Shown here: piece by piece, positions 50,703-61,514 of the stretch
Position numbering within the stretch: position 1 is the first letter of the stretch
Layout: the number at the start of each line of letters is the position of its first letter
NCBI GenBank assembly: GCA_039105265.1
Contig: JAPFFF010000021.1
Coordinates: forward strand, 868,001 to 932,000
Origin: Tritrichomonas musculus
Taxonomy: Eukaryota; Parabasalia; Tritrichomonadida; Tritrichomonadidae
Length of the DNA: 64,000 bases
Direction: 5' to 3'
The notes under the pieces: generated by a model
What the model was told of the DNA's origin: nothing
The model's database searches: none
The model's input: the letters and a program-made list of their open reading frames with translations, nothing else
Program-made: the position numbers and the translations under genes

Positions 50703-51774
50703 AAAATTTTATCGGGGAATCGTATTTTTCTACGCTACTTTTTGAAAACTTTTAAACTTTTTGAATACTTTTTTATACATTTTTTATTCAATTTTTGCTA
50801 AATAATGCATAAATATTTAGTTCAAATGGCTTCACGATTCATCCAGCAATTCAAGGAGCCTGATTCGGCTTCGCGCAGCCCTGTGGTGATCACTGGTACG
50901 TATATTCCTGAAAAATTATGTAAAAATAAAAAAAATTATATCAAAAAAAGCAAATAGTTATAATTTTAAGAGAAAATGTAAATTTACGCTTTTCTTGGTT
51001 AATTTTCTTAACAGAGTAAGTTAAATTTCACCTTAAGATGGCGGTTTTCAACTTTCCATGAATAGCTAAAGTCCGATTCAAAAAGCTTGGGACATGAAGT
51101 AAAATTCATTCAATTTTTTTATCATAAAAAGTGAAAAACAAAATTTTTTTTTCAATTAAGATTTTAAAATATTCAAATTTTATTGATTTTTTACTAATTT
51201 ATAATGTCAAAGCAAATCGATTTACCAACCAAAATGCGTATGGCATTTTATTATGGGCAAAACGATAGTCAAAGATTAATTGCCGAAAAAAACAGGAACT
51301 TCAAAAACTTCTGTTAATCGTTATTTACAACTTCTTGATAAAAGCAATGTTCAATAGAAAATTGTACCAAAAGCACGGAAATATGCAAGATATTACCCGA
51401 TTACTTTCTAAATAAAATTGGCATGCCCAAACCGACGATTATTCCTGGATCAAAAATATATCTTCCTCTTTAATTGAAAAAAATTGATGAAAAAAAACAA
51501 AAAATAAAAAAAGAAAGAAAGAAAGAAAGAAAATATATAAATAAAAAATGGTTTTTATAAATTCTATTTTAAGATATTGATGTTTTAATTTTTTTATTTG
51601 AATTTTTTTCAGAGCTTCTCACAATTTGTTTCACATCACCTGGGACAAAATTGAATACTTTTAATTGAATATTGAAAAAGTAGTCCCAAGCTTTTTGAAT
51701 CGGACTTTATTCATGGATAGAAAAACCATTCAAAAAGTGGCGTAGAAAAAAACGATTGTCCATAAAATTTTATC
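50703..51774 (+). mobile_element. Mutator-like element, copy B, split by a nested Tc1/mariner element
   Basis: Same family as the element at 33.2 kb, in inverted orientation. Element 50714-51761 begins GGGGAATCGTATTTTTCTAC and ends with the inverse of GGACAATCGTTTTTTTCTAC. AAAATTTTATC occurs just outside both ends (50703-50713 and 51764-51774), a slightly offset target duplication. The small frame MHKYLVQMASRFIQQFKEPD is present from 50807 on the plus strand. Without the nested insertion (51069-51707) the copy is about 407 bp, the same length as copy A. Confidence 0.7.
51067..51709 (+). mobile_element. Tc1/mariner element nested in the Mutator-like copy
   Basis: The element runs 51069-51707 (639 bp), flanked by TA (51067-51068 and 51708-51709). 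The 25-bp terminal inverted repeats match exactly (AAGTCCGATTCAAAAAGCTT... at the left). Copy A of the host element shows the empty site: GAATAGC-TA-TTCATGG. From 51204 there is the start of a transposase helix-turn-helix (MSKQIDLPTKMRMAFYYGQN, then DSQRLIAEK), which shifts frame and stops; most of the catalytic domain is deleted. It is a dead, internally deleted copy that needs a partner to move. Confidence 0.8.
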
Positions 51775-52044
51775 GGTCTAAAAAAATAATTGTTTTTTGA
51801 TCGTTTAGGACAAATATCATCATTTTTGACCTAAACTTTTTCATAATTTGGAAGTATTGAAAGATTTATTCTATGAGTTTATTCAATATTGACAAATATC
51901 ATCATTTTTTACCTAAACTAGAGTAGGTGAAACTCTCTCATAAAAAATTACGTAAACTTCAGAAAAACAAACTTTTTGAGAATAAAATCTTTGAGTTTCA
52001 GAAATTGTTTCAAAATTTGAAAGAAATTCAATTAGGTCTTAAGA

Positions 52045-54177
52045 ATGTCTAATTTAATTAATCAACAAAGCCAATATTTAATCGATATTAATGACTATAG
52101 AAAAGAAAAGTTGATTAATAAGGGCGGATTTGGCTCAATTTACTTGATAAAAAATTTTAAAACGAACCAACAATATGCTGCAAAAGTCATACAATGGAGT
52201 GATGAAAATGATACTATTCAGCAAACAGTTGAACGAGAAATAGAAATTTTAATTAATTATCCACATCCAACAATCGTCAAATTTTATGGATATTCTTTAT
52301 CTGATTTCGATGGTGCAAACAACATTACTATTATAATGCAACTTATAAAACAAGGGTCTCTTGATGATCTTCTTAAGAACTCACAAAAATCTCTTGCTCC
52401 AAGTGATTATGATAACACAGCTCGCCAAAAGATACTTATTGGTATAGCATGCGGTATGATGCATTTACATCAACATCGTATTATCCACCGTGATCTTAAG
52501 CCAGGTAATGTTTTAATAGATAGTGATTTTCATCCTATCATTACTGATTTTGGACTTTCAAAAGTGTATGAAGATGATCAAAGGATGAACCAATCTAAGG
52601 CATGCGGAACAGGATATTATATGGCTCCTGAAATTTTTACCAGCCGAAAATATAACGCAAAAGTGGATGTTTATTCTTTTGGATTGATCATGTACTCAGT
52701 TATCACAGATTGTTTTCCATATTCAACAGATGAAGATAAAAAACTGCCCAATTTTCAATTAATAAGCAAAATTATTAATGAAAACTATCGACCCAAATTC
52801 AATTGTCCAATTAAAAAGTCTCTTCGCCATTTAATTGAAAGATGCTGGGCTGCTGATCCAAATGCACGGCCAACTTTCAAAGATATTTTTGAAAAACTTG
52901 CATTTAGCAAGGAAGACTCATTCTATGATTTCTCAGACGATGAAGATGATGAAGAAGAAAATACAGAAAACAAGTATTTTCTCGATGATGTCAATTTAAG
53001 TTCTATCAGCGAATACGTTGAAGATATAACCAAAAAAGTTCCAAAAGATACAAAAGGTTCAAATAATGATGAAGATCATTCATCAACTCCATCTATAACT
53101 GCTCAAAAAACTTCAACTAAAAAACCTCAACATACAATTGACAATTCTCTCAACAATCAAAACCAAAAAATAATAGAAAAAGCAGAAAAACCTACATCAA
53201 CCATCCACACAAATGAAAATCAAAAAATAATCGAAGAAGATCCCTCAAAAGTTGAATTTTCTTGCCAAAAATCAGAATCAGCAATTGGAATTCTTGGTTA
53301 TTTGAAACAAAAGAATCCAAATGAATTTGATCGCAATTATATAGTATCACTCTCTACTCGTGATCCATACAACCTTCTTCTTCCAAACTGGGACGGCTCT
53401 TTCTTCTCAGGAGACTTCGGCCAATTTTACATTGAATTTATTTTTAAAGATGCAATTGATCTAATTGGCTTTGAAATTGAAGGAGCAGGCCGTAACTTGA
53501 TGCGTGGCTACGAAGTCTTTATTAACAATGACAAGACGTCATTCATTACAATAGAAGATGATACAAGTATGCGCGACAATAATATCACTCGACAATCATT
53601 CCAAAGCAATGCAAAAAAGTGCCAAGTATTCAAGCTCGTTCCAAAAGGAGGAAATTGGGACAGGGACCCAAAGCAGAGCAAATTCATATCACTCAGAAAA
53701 ATTGAATTTTTCACCACAGATCATCCAAAAGGACTCGTTAATTTCTGGCGAAGAAGCCAGCAAAATCCACATCTTTATCCCATCAAAATTGACTCAAATC
53801 GTTATTCCACAGAGGAAGTTCACTCATTAGACTCAACCAAGCTCATTCTAACCGAAAATAAAGACGGCGAATTTTGCGATTTTACTTTTGTTAAGGGAGC
53901 GGTTTCAGTTGATGGTTATAGACTAAAGATTAAGAAAGGAAAGTATAGCTTGAGAGGATGGAAAATTGTGGGAAAAACGATCAACGGCGAAGAAAAAGTT
54001 ATTGCCGAATTTGAAGGAGGACCAAAACAACAGGTTTATGTTTCTGGTGATGATGAAATCCAGACCAAGGAATACATGAAGAGTGTTCGAATATACAGGA
54101 CACGTCCAAACAATGATGGCACATTATATCTTGAATTCTTCCATTTTGAACTCTTTGGAAATTATATCAAATTATAA
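52045..54177 (+). CDS. TKL-type protein kinase with C-terminal discoidin-like (F5/8C) domains
   Basis: 710 residues. Kinase domain about residues 14-290: GGFGSIYL glycine loop (about 25), AAKV lysine (about 48), HRDLKPGNV (about 148), DFGLSKV (about 168), GTGYYMAPE and a CWAADPNARPTF end, typical of the tyrosine-kinase-like group expanded in trichomonads and amoebae. An acidic then Lys/Thr/Gln-rich linker (about 295-405) follows. The last 300 residues contain two similar beta-rich units with F/IEFIFKDAIDLIGFEIEG, RGYEVFINND, LRKIEFF and later GYRLKIKKGKYSLRGWKIVG, ending FFHFELFGNY. This is the discoidin/F5-8C-like fold often placed behind BTB or kinase domains in this group. No membrane segment. 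Targets are unknown. The stop overlaps TAAA. Confidence 0.85.
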   Translation: MSNLINQQSQYLIDINDYRKEKLINKGGFGSIYLIKNFKTNQQYAAKVIQWSDENDTIQQTVEREIEILINYPHPTIVKFYGYSLSDFDGANNITIIMQLIKQGSLDDLLKNSQKSLAPSDYDNTARQKILIGIACGMMHLHQHRIIHRDLKPGNVLIDSDFHPIITDFGLSKVYEDDQRMNQSKACGTGYYMAPEIFTSRKYNAKVDVYSFGLIMYSVITDCFPYSTDEDKKLPNFQLISKIINENYRPKFNCPIKKSLRHLIERCWAADPNARPTFKDIFEKLAFSKEDSFYDFSDDEDDEEENTENKYFLDDVNLSSISEYVEDITKKVPKDTKGSNNDEDHSSTPSITAQKTSTKKPQHTIDNSLNNQNQKIIEKAEKPTSTIHTNENQKIIEEDPSKVEFSCQKSESAIGILGYLKQKNPNEFDRNYIVSLSTRDPYNLLLPNWDGSFFSGDFGQFYIEFIFKDAIDLIGFEIEGAGRNLMRGYEVFINNDKTSFITIEDDTSMRDNNITRQSFQSNAKKCQVFKLVPKGGNWDRDPKQSKFISLRKIEFFTTDHPKGLVNFWRRSQQNPHLYPIKIDSNRYSTEEVHSLDSTKLILTENKDGEFCDFTFVKGAVSVDGYRLKIKKGKYSLRGWKIVGKTINGEEKVIAEFEGGPKQQVYVSGDDEIQTKEYMKSVRIYRTRPNNDGTLYLEFFHFELFGNYIKL

Positions 54178-54434
54178 AAAAAAAAAAAAAAAATAAAATA
54201 AAAATATTTTAATGCCGGTATTCATTTAGTAAATTAACAAATAAAATTATAAATTTCAAATGAGTATGTTTTTTTTTTTCGGTACAAAATTCATGATGAT
54301 TAATAATCATTGAACTATTATAGTTATCATTTAGAACTAATATAAATTATTTTTAACTAACATAATTTGTTATCAATTGTCACATCTCCATTAAATTTGA
54401 ATCATATATTATTTTTTTCTCTTTTTTTTTTTTT

Positions 54435-57400
54435 TTAATTATTAACATTATCTTCGTTTGCGCTATTTTGGGTATTGCTGTTGTTGCTATTAGCTTCGAT
54501 ATTGCCATTTGTGCCTATTTCGGCTGGGCTTTCAAAAGTGACCTTCGAAGGAGGTGTCAGTGTTGTCAGTATGCTTCCCTTTATGGGACTGACAGGCTGG
54601 TTGTCGTTGTCTGATGAATTCAAAGCTGGCAAGTTGATATACTTCTTATTTGCTGGTACTTCGGAGTTTCTTCTCTGATTAACGCCATTTAGCTTGCCTG
54701 ATGAGAAGCTGATAGATCTTCTTCTTCTCACCTTATTTGCCACTCTCATGTTCTCCTTAGCAAGAGACTTCAACGACACGCTTTCAAACTTAATTCCAAG
54801 CGGACTTTGGTTCTCTTTACCAGCGATATTATTGTTGTTGTTAAAAGATGTCAAACTCTTCATGCTGCCAGGCGCACTCAAAGTGACATTTTGAGGGACT
54901 TGCGGATCACTTAATGGCTGCTGTAGTTGCGGGTTGTCGCTGTTCATTTGCGGCGAAAGAAGAGATGGAAAAGAGGCAAGCGAGTCATCATCAGTCGAGT
55001 TCTCACACGAAAGTGAGAATGGAGGAAGAAGAGTCGTTGAAGATGAATTCTTCGACTTTAAAAAACATGAAGGCGAATTAAATGACTGATAATCTTCATT
55101 GAAGCTTTCACTCGTTTTAACTTCGCTTGGTGAATTAAACTGCAGTTGTTGTTGTTGCTGACCAACAAGTGATGGATTGGCACTTATCGCTTCGGAACTG
55201 TCAGCAGCCTCTTCAATAGCAGGGCTTTCTTCCAAGATCAAAAACTTACGGAGAGTCTTACTTGGCGCTGAATTAGATGATGAGATAGAACGAGAAGATC
55301 TTCGAAAAATTGCATCGAAGGTTAAAGTTGGCTTTTGAATAGGCGAATTTGTAGGTGTCGAATTCATAGAGTCACCAAAAGAAGGAAAAGCTTCATCATT
55401 CGTATTTATCGCTGGTGACAAGGAAGGAATAGAAACTATATTAGAAATAGTAGTAGTATTGGTAGTGCCATTACAATTGCTATTAGTGTTGTTGTTGTTG
55501 TCACACGGTGAATTTAGATTAAAAGTGCCACTGCTGTTGCTGAGATTGATGCTGCTGCTATTTGAGTGATTGATGAGATTTAGATTGCTGCTTGACTGAT
55601 TGATTATTCCAATACGGCCACTGCTTGAATTATTGATATTTGCATTTTCAGCTGAATTTGCAGCAAGCTCCATATCTTGGAGTATGTCTTTGTCATCTTG
55701 CTCACTTAGTTCATATCTGCATTCAAAGTAGTTTGTGTCTTCTTTTGAATTTAATTCTGGCTTGAATGGAGCTTTTGCTGAGTTGACACCACGAAGCCAA
55801 GGATGATTGAGGATCTCGTTGATGTCTTTGCCTCCAATTCTTTCATCTGGATTCAATTTGAGAAGCTTTGAGATCAGATCGATGCTTTCAGGTGACATAT
55901 CTTCATCATCAATGTAATAGCGTCCTCTTAAAATTCGTTCGTGTGTCTCTTTTTCAGTGTCGCCGTGGAAAGGCGGCTCTCCCATAAGAAACTCGTAAAT
56001 GATCACTCCAAGAGACCAAAGATCAACTGCGAAACTATGCGGCCTATTCATTAGAATTTCTGGTGCAATATAATCCGGTGTACCAACGTAAGAGTTCGAT
56101 GTGACAAGTTGAGTATCATTAGATTTTGGTTCTTCATTCAAATTAGAAGAAAAATTTGAATTGGGTGCATTGGATACTCGTCTGTTAACCATTCCCAAAA
56201 AGCTCAATCCAAAGTCAGTCAGTTTCAAAACTCCATTCTTAGCAATTAAGATGTTATCTGGCTTTAAATCACGATGGATGATTCCATTTTCCCTCAGATA
56301 TTTCAAAGCATTCACAATTTGATAAGTATAAACTTTAGCTGTATCTTCATCAAGTGATCCAAGATGCTGAAGAAGGGAATAAAGATCACCACCGGGCAAA
56401 TATTCCATGACAAGATATAGGTTGTGCTCTCCAATAATTGAATAATAGAAGGAAACTATGTTCGGATTGGAAAATTGAAGTAGAATATCTTTTTCGGCCA
56501 TGATCCTTTTCACTTGATTCTTCAATGTCAAAGATGATTTGGGAATAACTTTGATTGCATATATGTCACCAGTCTTTTTCTTACGTGCAAGAAAAACTCT
56601 TGCAAAGGCACCACTTGATATACGCTTCAAAAAGATAAAATCAGAAATATTAGCTTGCTTTGTAAGACGCAATGACTTTGAATGAAGTTCATCTGAGTGG
56701 AATTTAATGGCTCGGCTTGCTTTCAGCTTTTTGTCAATTAATGGTTTAAAACTGTTGAGTATCTCTAGTGAAATATCAGTCTCTGGGTATTTTTTATTGC
56801 TGTCTATGTCAACATAATTTGCATAAAAGGACGATACTGACTTAGAGGAGGATGGCATGTAATCTGCAGCTGGTCGAAAAGTAACAGCTGCTTTAACTGA
56901 TTTAGGCTTGGTATAAACTTTAATGAAATTGGTGTCGAATGTCATAGCATAAGACGTTAGTTGCTCAATCGCATCTGCATCATTGAGGTTAATTGCTAAA
57001 ACTTGTTCAATAATCAATGTGGCGTTGAGAACGGGTATATAAACCGTTAAAGCTTTGTCCTTTTCACCTGGCCAATTTTCATTTAGATATTTTAAGGCAA
57101 CTTCATCTCTAAGTTGGCGAATCTTTTCATCGGTTTCTGCAACAAACGTAGCCGAATTGTAGAGCATGACACAGTGCTTAGTATGCTTGTCAATTTCATC
57201 GATGGGTACTTTTTCATCACAAATTCTACAGACAACAAAATCGTCGTCGTTATCATTGTCATCATTGTCTGAAGAGGAATTGCTGTTTTCATCATTGACA
57301 AAATCATTATTAATGCTTGAACTAGACTGAGGCGGACTTAAATTATTGCTATTATTTTCACCTTTTGTATCATTTTTGTTTTGATTATCAGTTTGCTGTT

Positions 57401-58361
57401 GATTGGATAAAGAAGAATTCGGCATTTTAGTATTTTCCGAATTAGATTCATTTGAGTTATTTGGCTTGGGCTCATTTGTTTCGCTATCGTTGGCTTTATC
57501 TGATTTAGAATTTTCTGGTAATTTATTATTATTGTCATTTGATTTTTGATTTGCTTTTGGCTTTTCAATTATAGGAACAAAATTTTCTTTTTCTGTGCAT
57601 GTCGAATATCCTGTATCATCGTCTGAAAAATTATTAGTTTTGGAGAAAGAAGTCCTAATTTGCTCTTTTTCTGTTTCAATCCTTACGGTATTAAAATACA
57701 TGTTAATTGAAAGAACTGTTGTAAGAAGTTGCTGAGCAATTTTTTCTTCTTCAGATATTTTTATATCCGAAACATGAACATTTTTATTGCTTGGATCATC
57801 TTTATTATCTTCATTTTTATCAGTTGTGGGATTTTCTTGCCTGTGAAGCCTCATCCTATCATACTTCACTAATCGTTGATTGTTTAGTAAAGCTTGAAGA
57901 GCGGAAATCGATTGATTAATAACTTTCATTAAGTCCATATATTTACATGAAATAAGTTCGTTTGCAATGTTCTGAACATTTTCAAGAAAAATAATTTTTT
58001 CGATATCTGACTGAGTCGGACCAACAATTTCTGTGCCCGAAGATGATGATTTCAGAGTTCTTTTCTCAATTTCAGTAAAGATTTTTTCAATTTTGTCATT
58101 AATAGATTGAATGATAGTAACTTGGCCTTTTAAATAAATATAAATTGCTTGATTTGCAGTAAATTGGTTGGATTGTATTTGATGAAATCGATTTAGTCTA
58201 TTGAAGCCTTTGGCGTTATTTAAAGATATAGATGATTTAAAAAGACTCGCCAAAGACATTGTTCTATTGAATGCAAATTTTTTTTTAATTGGCCATATTG
58301 GTGAAAAAAAAATGCATTCAGAAAATTTGAAAATGCTTTTCAGATCACAATTACTTTTCAT
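54435..58361 (-). CDS. AGC-family protein kinase of the MAST/Rim15/IREH1 type
   Basis: 1308 residues. About 376-395 hold a zinc-binding motif CRICDEKVP-IDEIDKHTKHC. The kinase domain spans about 574-852: SSGAFARVFLARKKKTGDIYAIKV, EYLPGGDLYSLLQ, HRDLKPDNIL (about 695), TDFGLSFLG (about 720), an insert of about 40 residues, then GTPDYIAPE (about 767) and HPWLRGV. An AGC-type tail (APFKPELNSKEDTNYFE) follows. The insert between DFG and APE is the mark of the MAST/Rim15/IREH1/Greatwall group, whose members often also carry the C2H2-like motif. The N-terminal 370 and C-terminal 400 residues are Asn/Ser-rich and disordered. The ATG at 58361 has an Inr-like TCATAA just upstream; an inner ATG at 58259 (MSLASLFK) is the alternative. 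A cell-cycle or nutrient-signalling role is inference. Confidence 0.88.
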   Translation of the reverse strand: MKSNCDLKSIFKFSECIFFSPIWPIKKKFAFNRTMSLASLFKSSISLNNAKGFNRLNRFHQIQSNQFTANQAIYIYLKGQVTIIQSINDKIEKIFTEIEKRTLKSSSSGTEIVGPTQSDIEKIIFLENVQNIANELISCKYMDLMKVINQSISALQALLNNQRLVKYDRMRLHRQENPTTDKNEDNKDDPSNKNVHVSDIKISEEEKIAQQLLTTVLSINMYFNTVRIETEKEQIRTSFSKTNNFSDDDTGYSTCTEKENFVPIIEKPKANQKSNDNNNKLPENSKSDKANDSETNEPKPNNSNESNSENTKMPNSSLSNQQQTDNQNKNDTKGENNSNNLSPPQSSSSINNDFVNDENSNSSSDNDDNDNDDDFVVCRICDEKVPIDEIDKHTKHCVMLYNSATFVAETDEKIRQLRDEVALKYLNENWPGEKDKALTVYIPVLNATLIIEQVLAINLNDADAIEQLTSYAMTFDTNFIKVYTKPKSVKAAVTFRPAADYMPSSSKSVSSFYANYVDIDSNKKYPETDISLEILNSFKPLIDKKLKASRAIKFHSDELHSKSLRLTKQANISDFIFLKRISSGAFARVFLARKKKTGDIYAIKVIPKSSLTLKNQVKRIMAEKDILLQFSNPNIVSFYYSIIGEHNLYLVMEYLPGGDLYSLLQHLGSLDEDTAKVYTYQIVNALKYLRENGIIHRDLKPDNILIAKNGVLKLTDFGLSFLGMVNRRVSNAPNSNFSSNLNEEPKSNDTQLVTSNSYVGTPDYIAPEILMNRPHSFAVDLWSLGVIIYEFLMGEPPFHGDTEKETHERILRGRYYIDDEDMSPESIDLISKLLKLNPDERIGGKDINEILNHPWLRGVNSAKAPFKPELNSKEDTNYFECRYELSEQDDKDILQDMELAANSAENANINNSSSGRIGIINQSSSNLNLINHSNSSSINLSNSSGTFNLNSPCDNNNNTNSNCNGTTNTTTISNIVSIPSLSPAINTNDEAFPSFGDSMNSTPTNSPIQKPTLTFDAIFRRSSRSISSSNSAPSKTLRKFLILEESPAIEEAADSSEAISANPSLVGQQQQQLQFNSPSEVKTSESFNEDYQSFNSPSCFLKSKNSSSTTLLPPFSLSCENSTDDDSLASFPSLLSPQMNSDNPQLQQPLSDPQVPQNVTLSAPGSMKSLTSFNNNNNIAGKENQSPLGIKFESVSLKSLAKENMRVANKVRRRRSISFSSGKLNGVNQRRNSEVPANKKYINLPALNSSDNDNQPVSPIKGSILTTLTPPSKVTFESPAEIGTNGNIEANSNNSNTQNSANEDNVNN

Positions 58362-58375
58362 AGAACTAGTTTTTT

Positions 58376-58381
58376 TTATGA
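58376..58381 (-). promoter_or_regulatory. Inr-like initiator (TCATAA) of the AGC kinase
   Basis: Minus-strand TCATAA fits TCA-Py-A about 17 bases before the ATG at 58361 and favours that start over 58259. Confidence 0.45.
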
Positions 58382-59105
58382 ATTACGAATTAACAAGTTA
58401 TTACCATTATTTTTTATAAGATAACCTTTGATTACAAATAACGTATCATAAAGTTAAAACTTTTTGAAAAAATCTTTTTGTTACAAATTCAAATTTTCAT
58501 ACAATAAATTTGAGATTAATCCTACTGTATTTGATTTTTAAACTATAAATATATTATCAAAATATATACTAAATAATATTATAATATATAATTATCATAA
58601 ATATTATTAATGTAATATTAATAAATAAATTTTAATAATGCGTTTTTAATAACTGTCGAGTATAAAATATTTTCAAAATTTCCCATAAAATAAATTTTTA
58701 AAGGATATAGAAAATATGATCGTTGGCTTCAAAAAATAAAACTAAACAAATCAAGAAAATGTTTTAATAATCAATTAAACCTTTAATATATATTTCTTTT
58801 GATTGCTTACCAATATTACATTTTATTTGTGATTTCGTTTTTTTTATATCAAAAGTTTGATTTAAAATTCAATAATATTTGAATAATTTGAGTTATGTCA
58901 TTCAATTAATGAACGAGAAATTTGAGTCTTTTTATCATATTAAAAACATGAATAAGCCAGAAGTATAAGCCAGTCTCTTTCATTTCATTTGGGAACTTCA
59001 AGCAAAATCGGCAAATAAATTTTATGATTTATAATATCGAAAACATTACTAATATTTTATTATAATATAAAAACATGGTTAATGAATAATTTAACACATA
59101 TATAA
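58382..59105. other. AT-rich intergenic region
   Basis: About 720 bp between the AGC kinase start and the 3' end of the next minus-strand gene. Nothing recognised. Confidence 0.6.
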
Positions 59106-61514
59106 TTATATATACTCATCAAGATCAATTTCACCATTCTTACTCGCAATTTCTTTGGCGATAAAAAAGTCAATTGCAGTTTGACAATCATGTTTTAAAA
59201 ACGTTGTATCAAACATATCTGGCGAAATTAGTGTTTGCAAGTGAGATATATATAAAGAAGTTTTTATCAAACTCAAAGTAAAAGTCATCCGAGCAGATCC
59301 AGCTTGCGATTCTCCATCAAGAATTCGTTTTCTGATATCGAGTAGCTCTATGAAAGCTTCTTTCCATCTGTGACGAAGAGCAATAACCAAAATTACGCAA
59401 AATTGAGCAAGACCATCACCATCAGAAATGGATTCAGGCCCCTCTTCTAACATATTCATTGCTATTTTAATTATCTTCAAAATTTCTTCTGAATCCTCAT
59501 CACAGACAACAACAAGAAAACAAGCAGCTGATTGAAAAATAACTTTTGAGCTAAGTGGATCTGAACTACTTTGAGTACTCCACATTAAAAGTCCGATTAA
59601 AGTCTTCACAAAAAGTTCAATGGTAAAAACATTAATCCAAGCTCTCCAAGAAATGACGATTGAGCGAACTTTGTTTGGTTCTAGTGGTGAAATTTTCGCA
59701 ATATAGTTTAAGTCATCAATAATTATGTATTGTACTTCAGATATGCTTTGAGGAGGAAACTCTATCATGAAATCGTAATCAGAATAATCAATTACAGAAA
59801 GCCAAGCATCCTTTGGTTTAACCATAGCCATCATCATGTGGTAGAAAAATATATTTATTAGCTTATAATTAGGCATTTTTAATTTTGCTAATTGTAATGC
59901 ACTTGTGTGCCTTACTCGAAAACCCCAAACTAAAGCTGACGGCCACAGATATGGATGCAAATCTAATAACTGCTTTGTACTTTCAATATCATTTGTGAGA
60001 ATTAAATAATGTAAAAAGCCAATTGACTCATCATATGGATTATTTATCTTCAAGAATTTTTCTTTAGTCATTGTTCGATCCAAATCGGCAAAATCATTGG
60101 CACTCATGACGCCTGAAAGAACAGATAAAAGGTTATGAAGTGGCGGATCTGCTTCTTCAACAAATTTGAGGCATGGCTCTCGTGTTATCTTTGATCCACT
60201 TCGCCATGAAAAACGATATAAACTTAGCATTAAAATCCAAATATTTGTGAACCTTTTAACGTCTTCTGGAGTGTTTGCTGTCATTTTCCTGCAAAGCTTA
60301 TCAAGATTCTTTAAAAATTCAGTCATTTTGCCTTGCATTGTAATGAGAAGACGAAAGTCTGCATGATGCTTATATATCTGTTCAGCAAATTTTGAGGCTT
60401 CTTCAACATGCTCTGGAACGAGAAATGACATAATATACTCAGGAAGTTGACTAACAAACATTGGATGCTGAAAAATTGTGGAAAAAATATCATTATTATC
60501 GATGTATTTAGGTGAAGATGTAAGATGCTGTTTGACACTGTCTAGCGTAATTCCACGAGGAAAATAGTCTGAATACTCCTTTTCAACTATTGGAGTACAG
60601 TATTTGGCATATGCTGAACGATAAGATTTTTGATTATCTGGCTTCATTTCTGTGAACAATTGATCGAGAAGAAGATTGAGATCATCTGCATTGAATGGAA
60701 CTAATGGACATGTTTCATCATCGCCAGACTTTTTGAGAATAATTCTTACAAATAGATTGGTAATCATATAAGCAAGCTGAAGTGATGGATTTGTTATAAA
60801 TTTAGTGATTAATAAAAAATAAAGATTTTTCATAATGTCAGGAATGAAAAATGTAAATAGACCATCTTTAACATACCATATCTGTGTTGACGAAGCAAAA
60901 AGATTAATAATTTCATGACGATTTTGAATTGTTTGTGGGTTACTTAGTTTTTCAGTAAATAAAGCAGAGAGTAAATGTGCTTGCGAAACATGCAATTGAT
61001 TCATCATTCCATCAAAAGGATTAGCCCTTTCAAATTCTTCTTGAACATTTCGAAAATCCTCTGGCGCAAAAACTCGTCCACTTGAAATTAAAATGCTAAA
61101 CATTGGAGAACGTGATAATTTGATAATTGCTTCTTTGAGTATATTTGGATCGTTATAATGATAATGTAAAACAAGACGAAGAGCATTAAGGGCGCAAACT
61201 GCAGAATCTTTTGTACCAATTTTGAAATCATTGAAAAGTGTATCCCCGCATTTAATGAAAAGCCGAACACATCCAAGAATTTGCTGTGGATCTGTTTCAT
61301 CAATAATTGAAAAAATGTATGCTGGGTCGTTTTGTACAATGGAAATAAAATATTCAAAAATAAAAGGTGTAGGTTCGTATGATTGACCGCATAATATCAT
61401 CAATTGCCTAGTAATTTGAGCCACGCCCGCATTATCGAATTTAGAGTGCATTTGGGTAATAAAGTCGTGTGCAGGAACACGGCTATTCCAACAAGATTTG
61501 ATAAAAACATCCAT
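59106..61514 (-). CDS. Large helical-repeat protein, possibly a Mediator (MED24/MED33/Med5-like) subunit
   Basis: 802 residues, soluble, almost wholly alpha-helical with irregular HEAT-like repeats, and no membrane segment or catalytic motif. The opening, MDVFIKSCWNSRVPAHDFITQMHS, then PTPFIFEYFISIVQNDPAYI and QQILGCVRLFIKCGD, recalls the N-terminal pattern of large Mediator tail subunits (MED24/MED33/Med5). This is an impression, not a demonstrated match. Divergent from the importin gene, with 239 bases between the ATGs, so the two may share a promoter region. Otherwise unknown. Confidence 0.65.
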   Translation of the reverse strand: MDVFIKSCWNSRVPAHDFITQMHSKFDNAGVAQITRQLMILCGQSYEPTPFIFEYFISIVQNDPAYIFSIIDETDPQQILGCVRLFIKCGDTLFNDFKIGTKDSAVCALNALRLVLHYHYNDPNILKEAIIKLSRSPMFSILISSGRVFAPEDFRNVQEEFERANPFDGMMNQLHVSQAHLLSALFTEKLSNPQTIQNRHEIINLFASSTQIWYVKDGLFTFFIPDIMKNLYFLLITKFITNPSLQLAYMITNLFVRIILKKSGDDETCPLVPFNADDLNLLLDQLFTEMKPDNQKSYRSAYAKYCTPIVEKEYSDYFPRGITLDSVKQHLTSSPKYIDNNDIFSTIFQHPMFVSQLPEYIMSFLVPEHVEEASKFAEQIYKHHADFRLLITMQGKMTEFLKNLDKLCRKMTANTPEDVKRFTNIWILMLSLYRFSWRSGSKITREPCLKFVEEADPPLHNLLSVLSGVMSANDFADLDRTMTKEKFLKINNPYDESIGFLHYLILTNDIESTKQLLDLHPYLWPSALVWGFRVRHTSALQLAKLKMPNYKLINIFFYHMMMAMVKPKDAWLSVIDYSDYDFMIEFPPQSISEVQYIIIDDLNYIAKISPLEPNKVRSIVISWRAWINVFTIELFVKTLIGLLMWSTQSSSDPLSSKVIFQSAACFLVVVCDEDSEEILKIIKIAMNMLEEGPESISDGDGLAQFCVILVIALRHRWKEAFIELLDIRKRILDGESQAGSARMTFTLSLIKTSLYISHLQTLISPDMFDTTFLKHDCQTAIDFFIAKEIASKNGEIDLDEYI

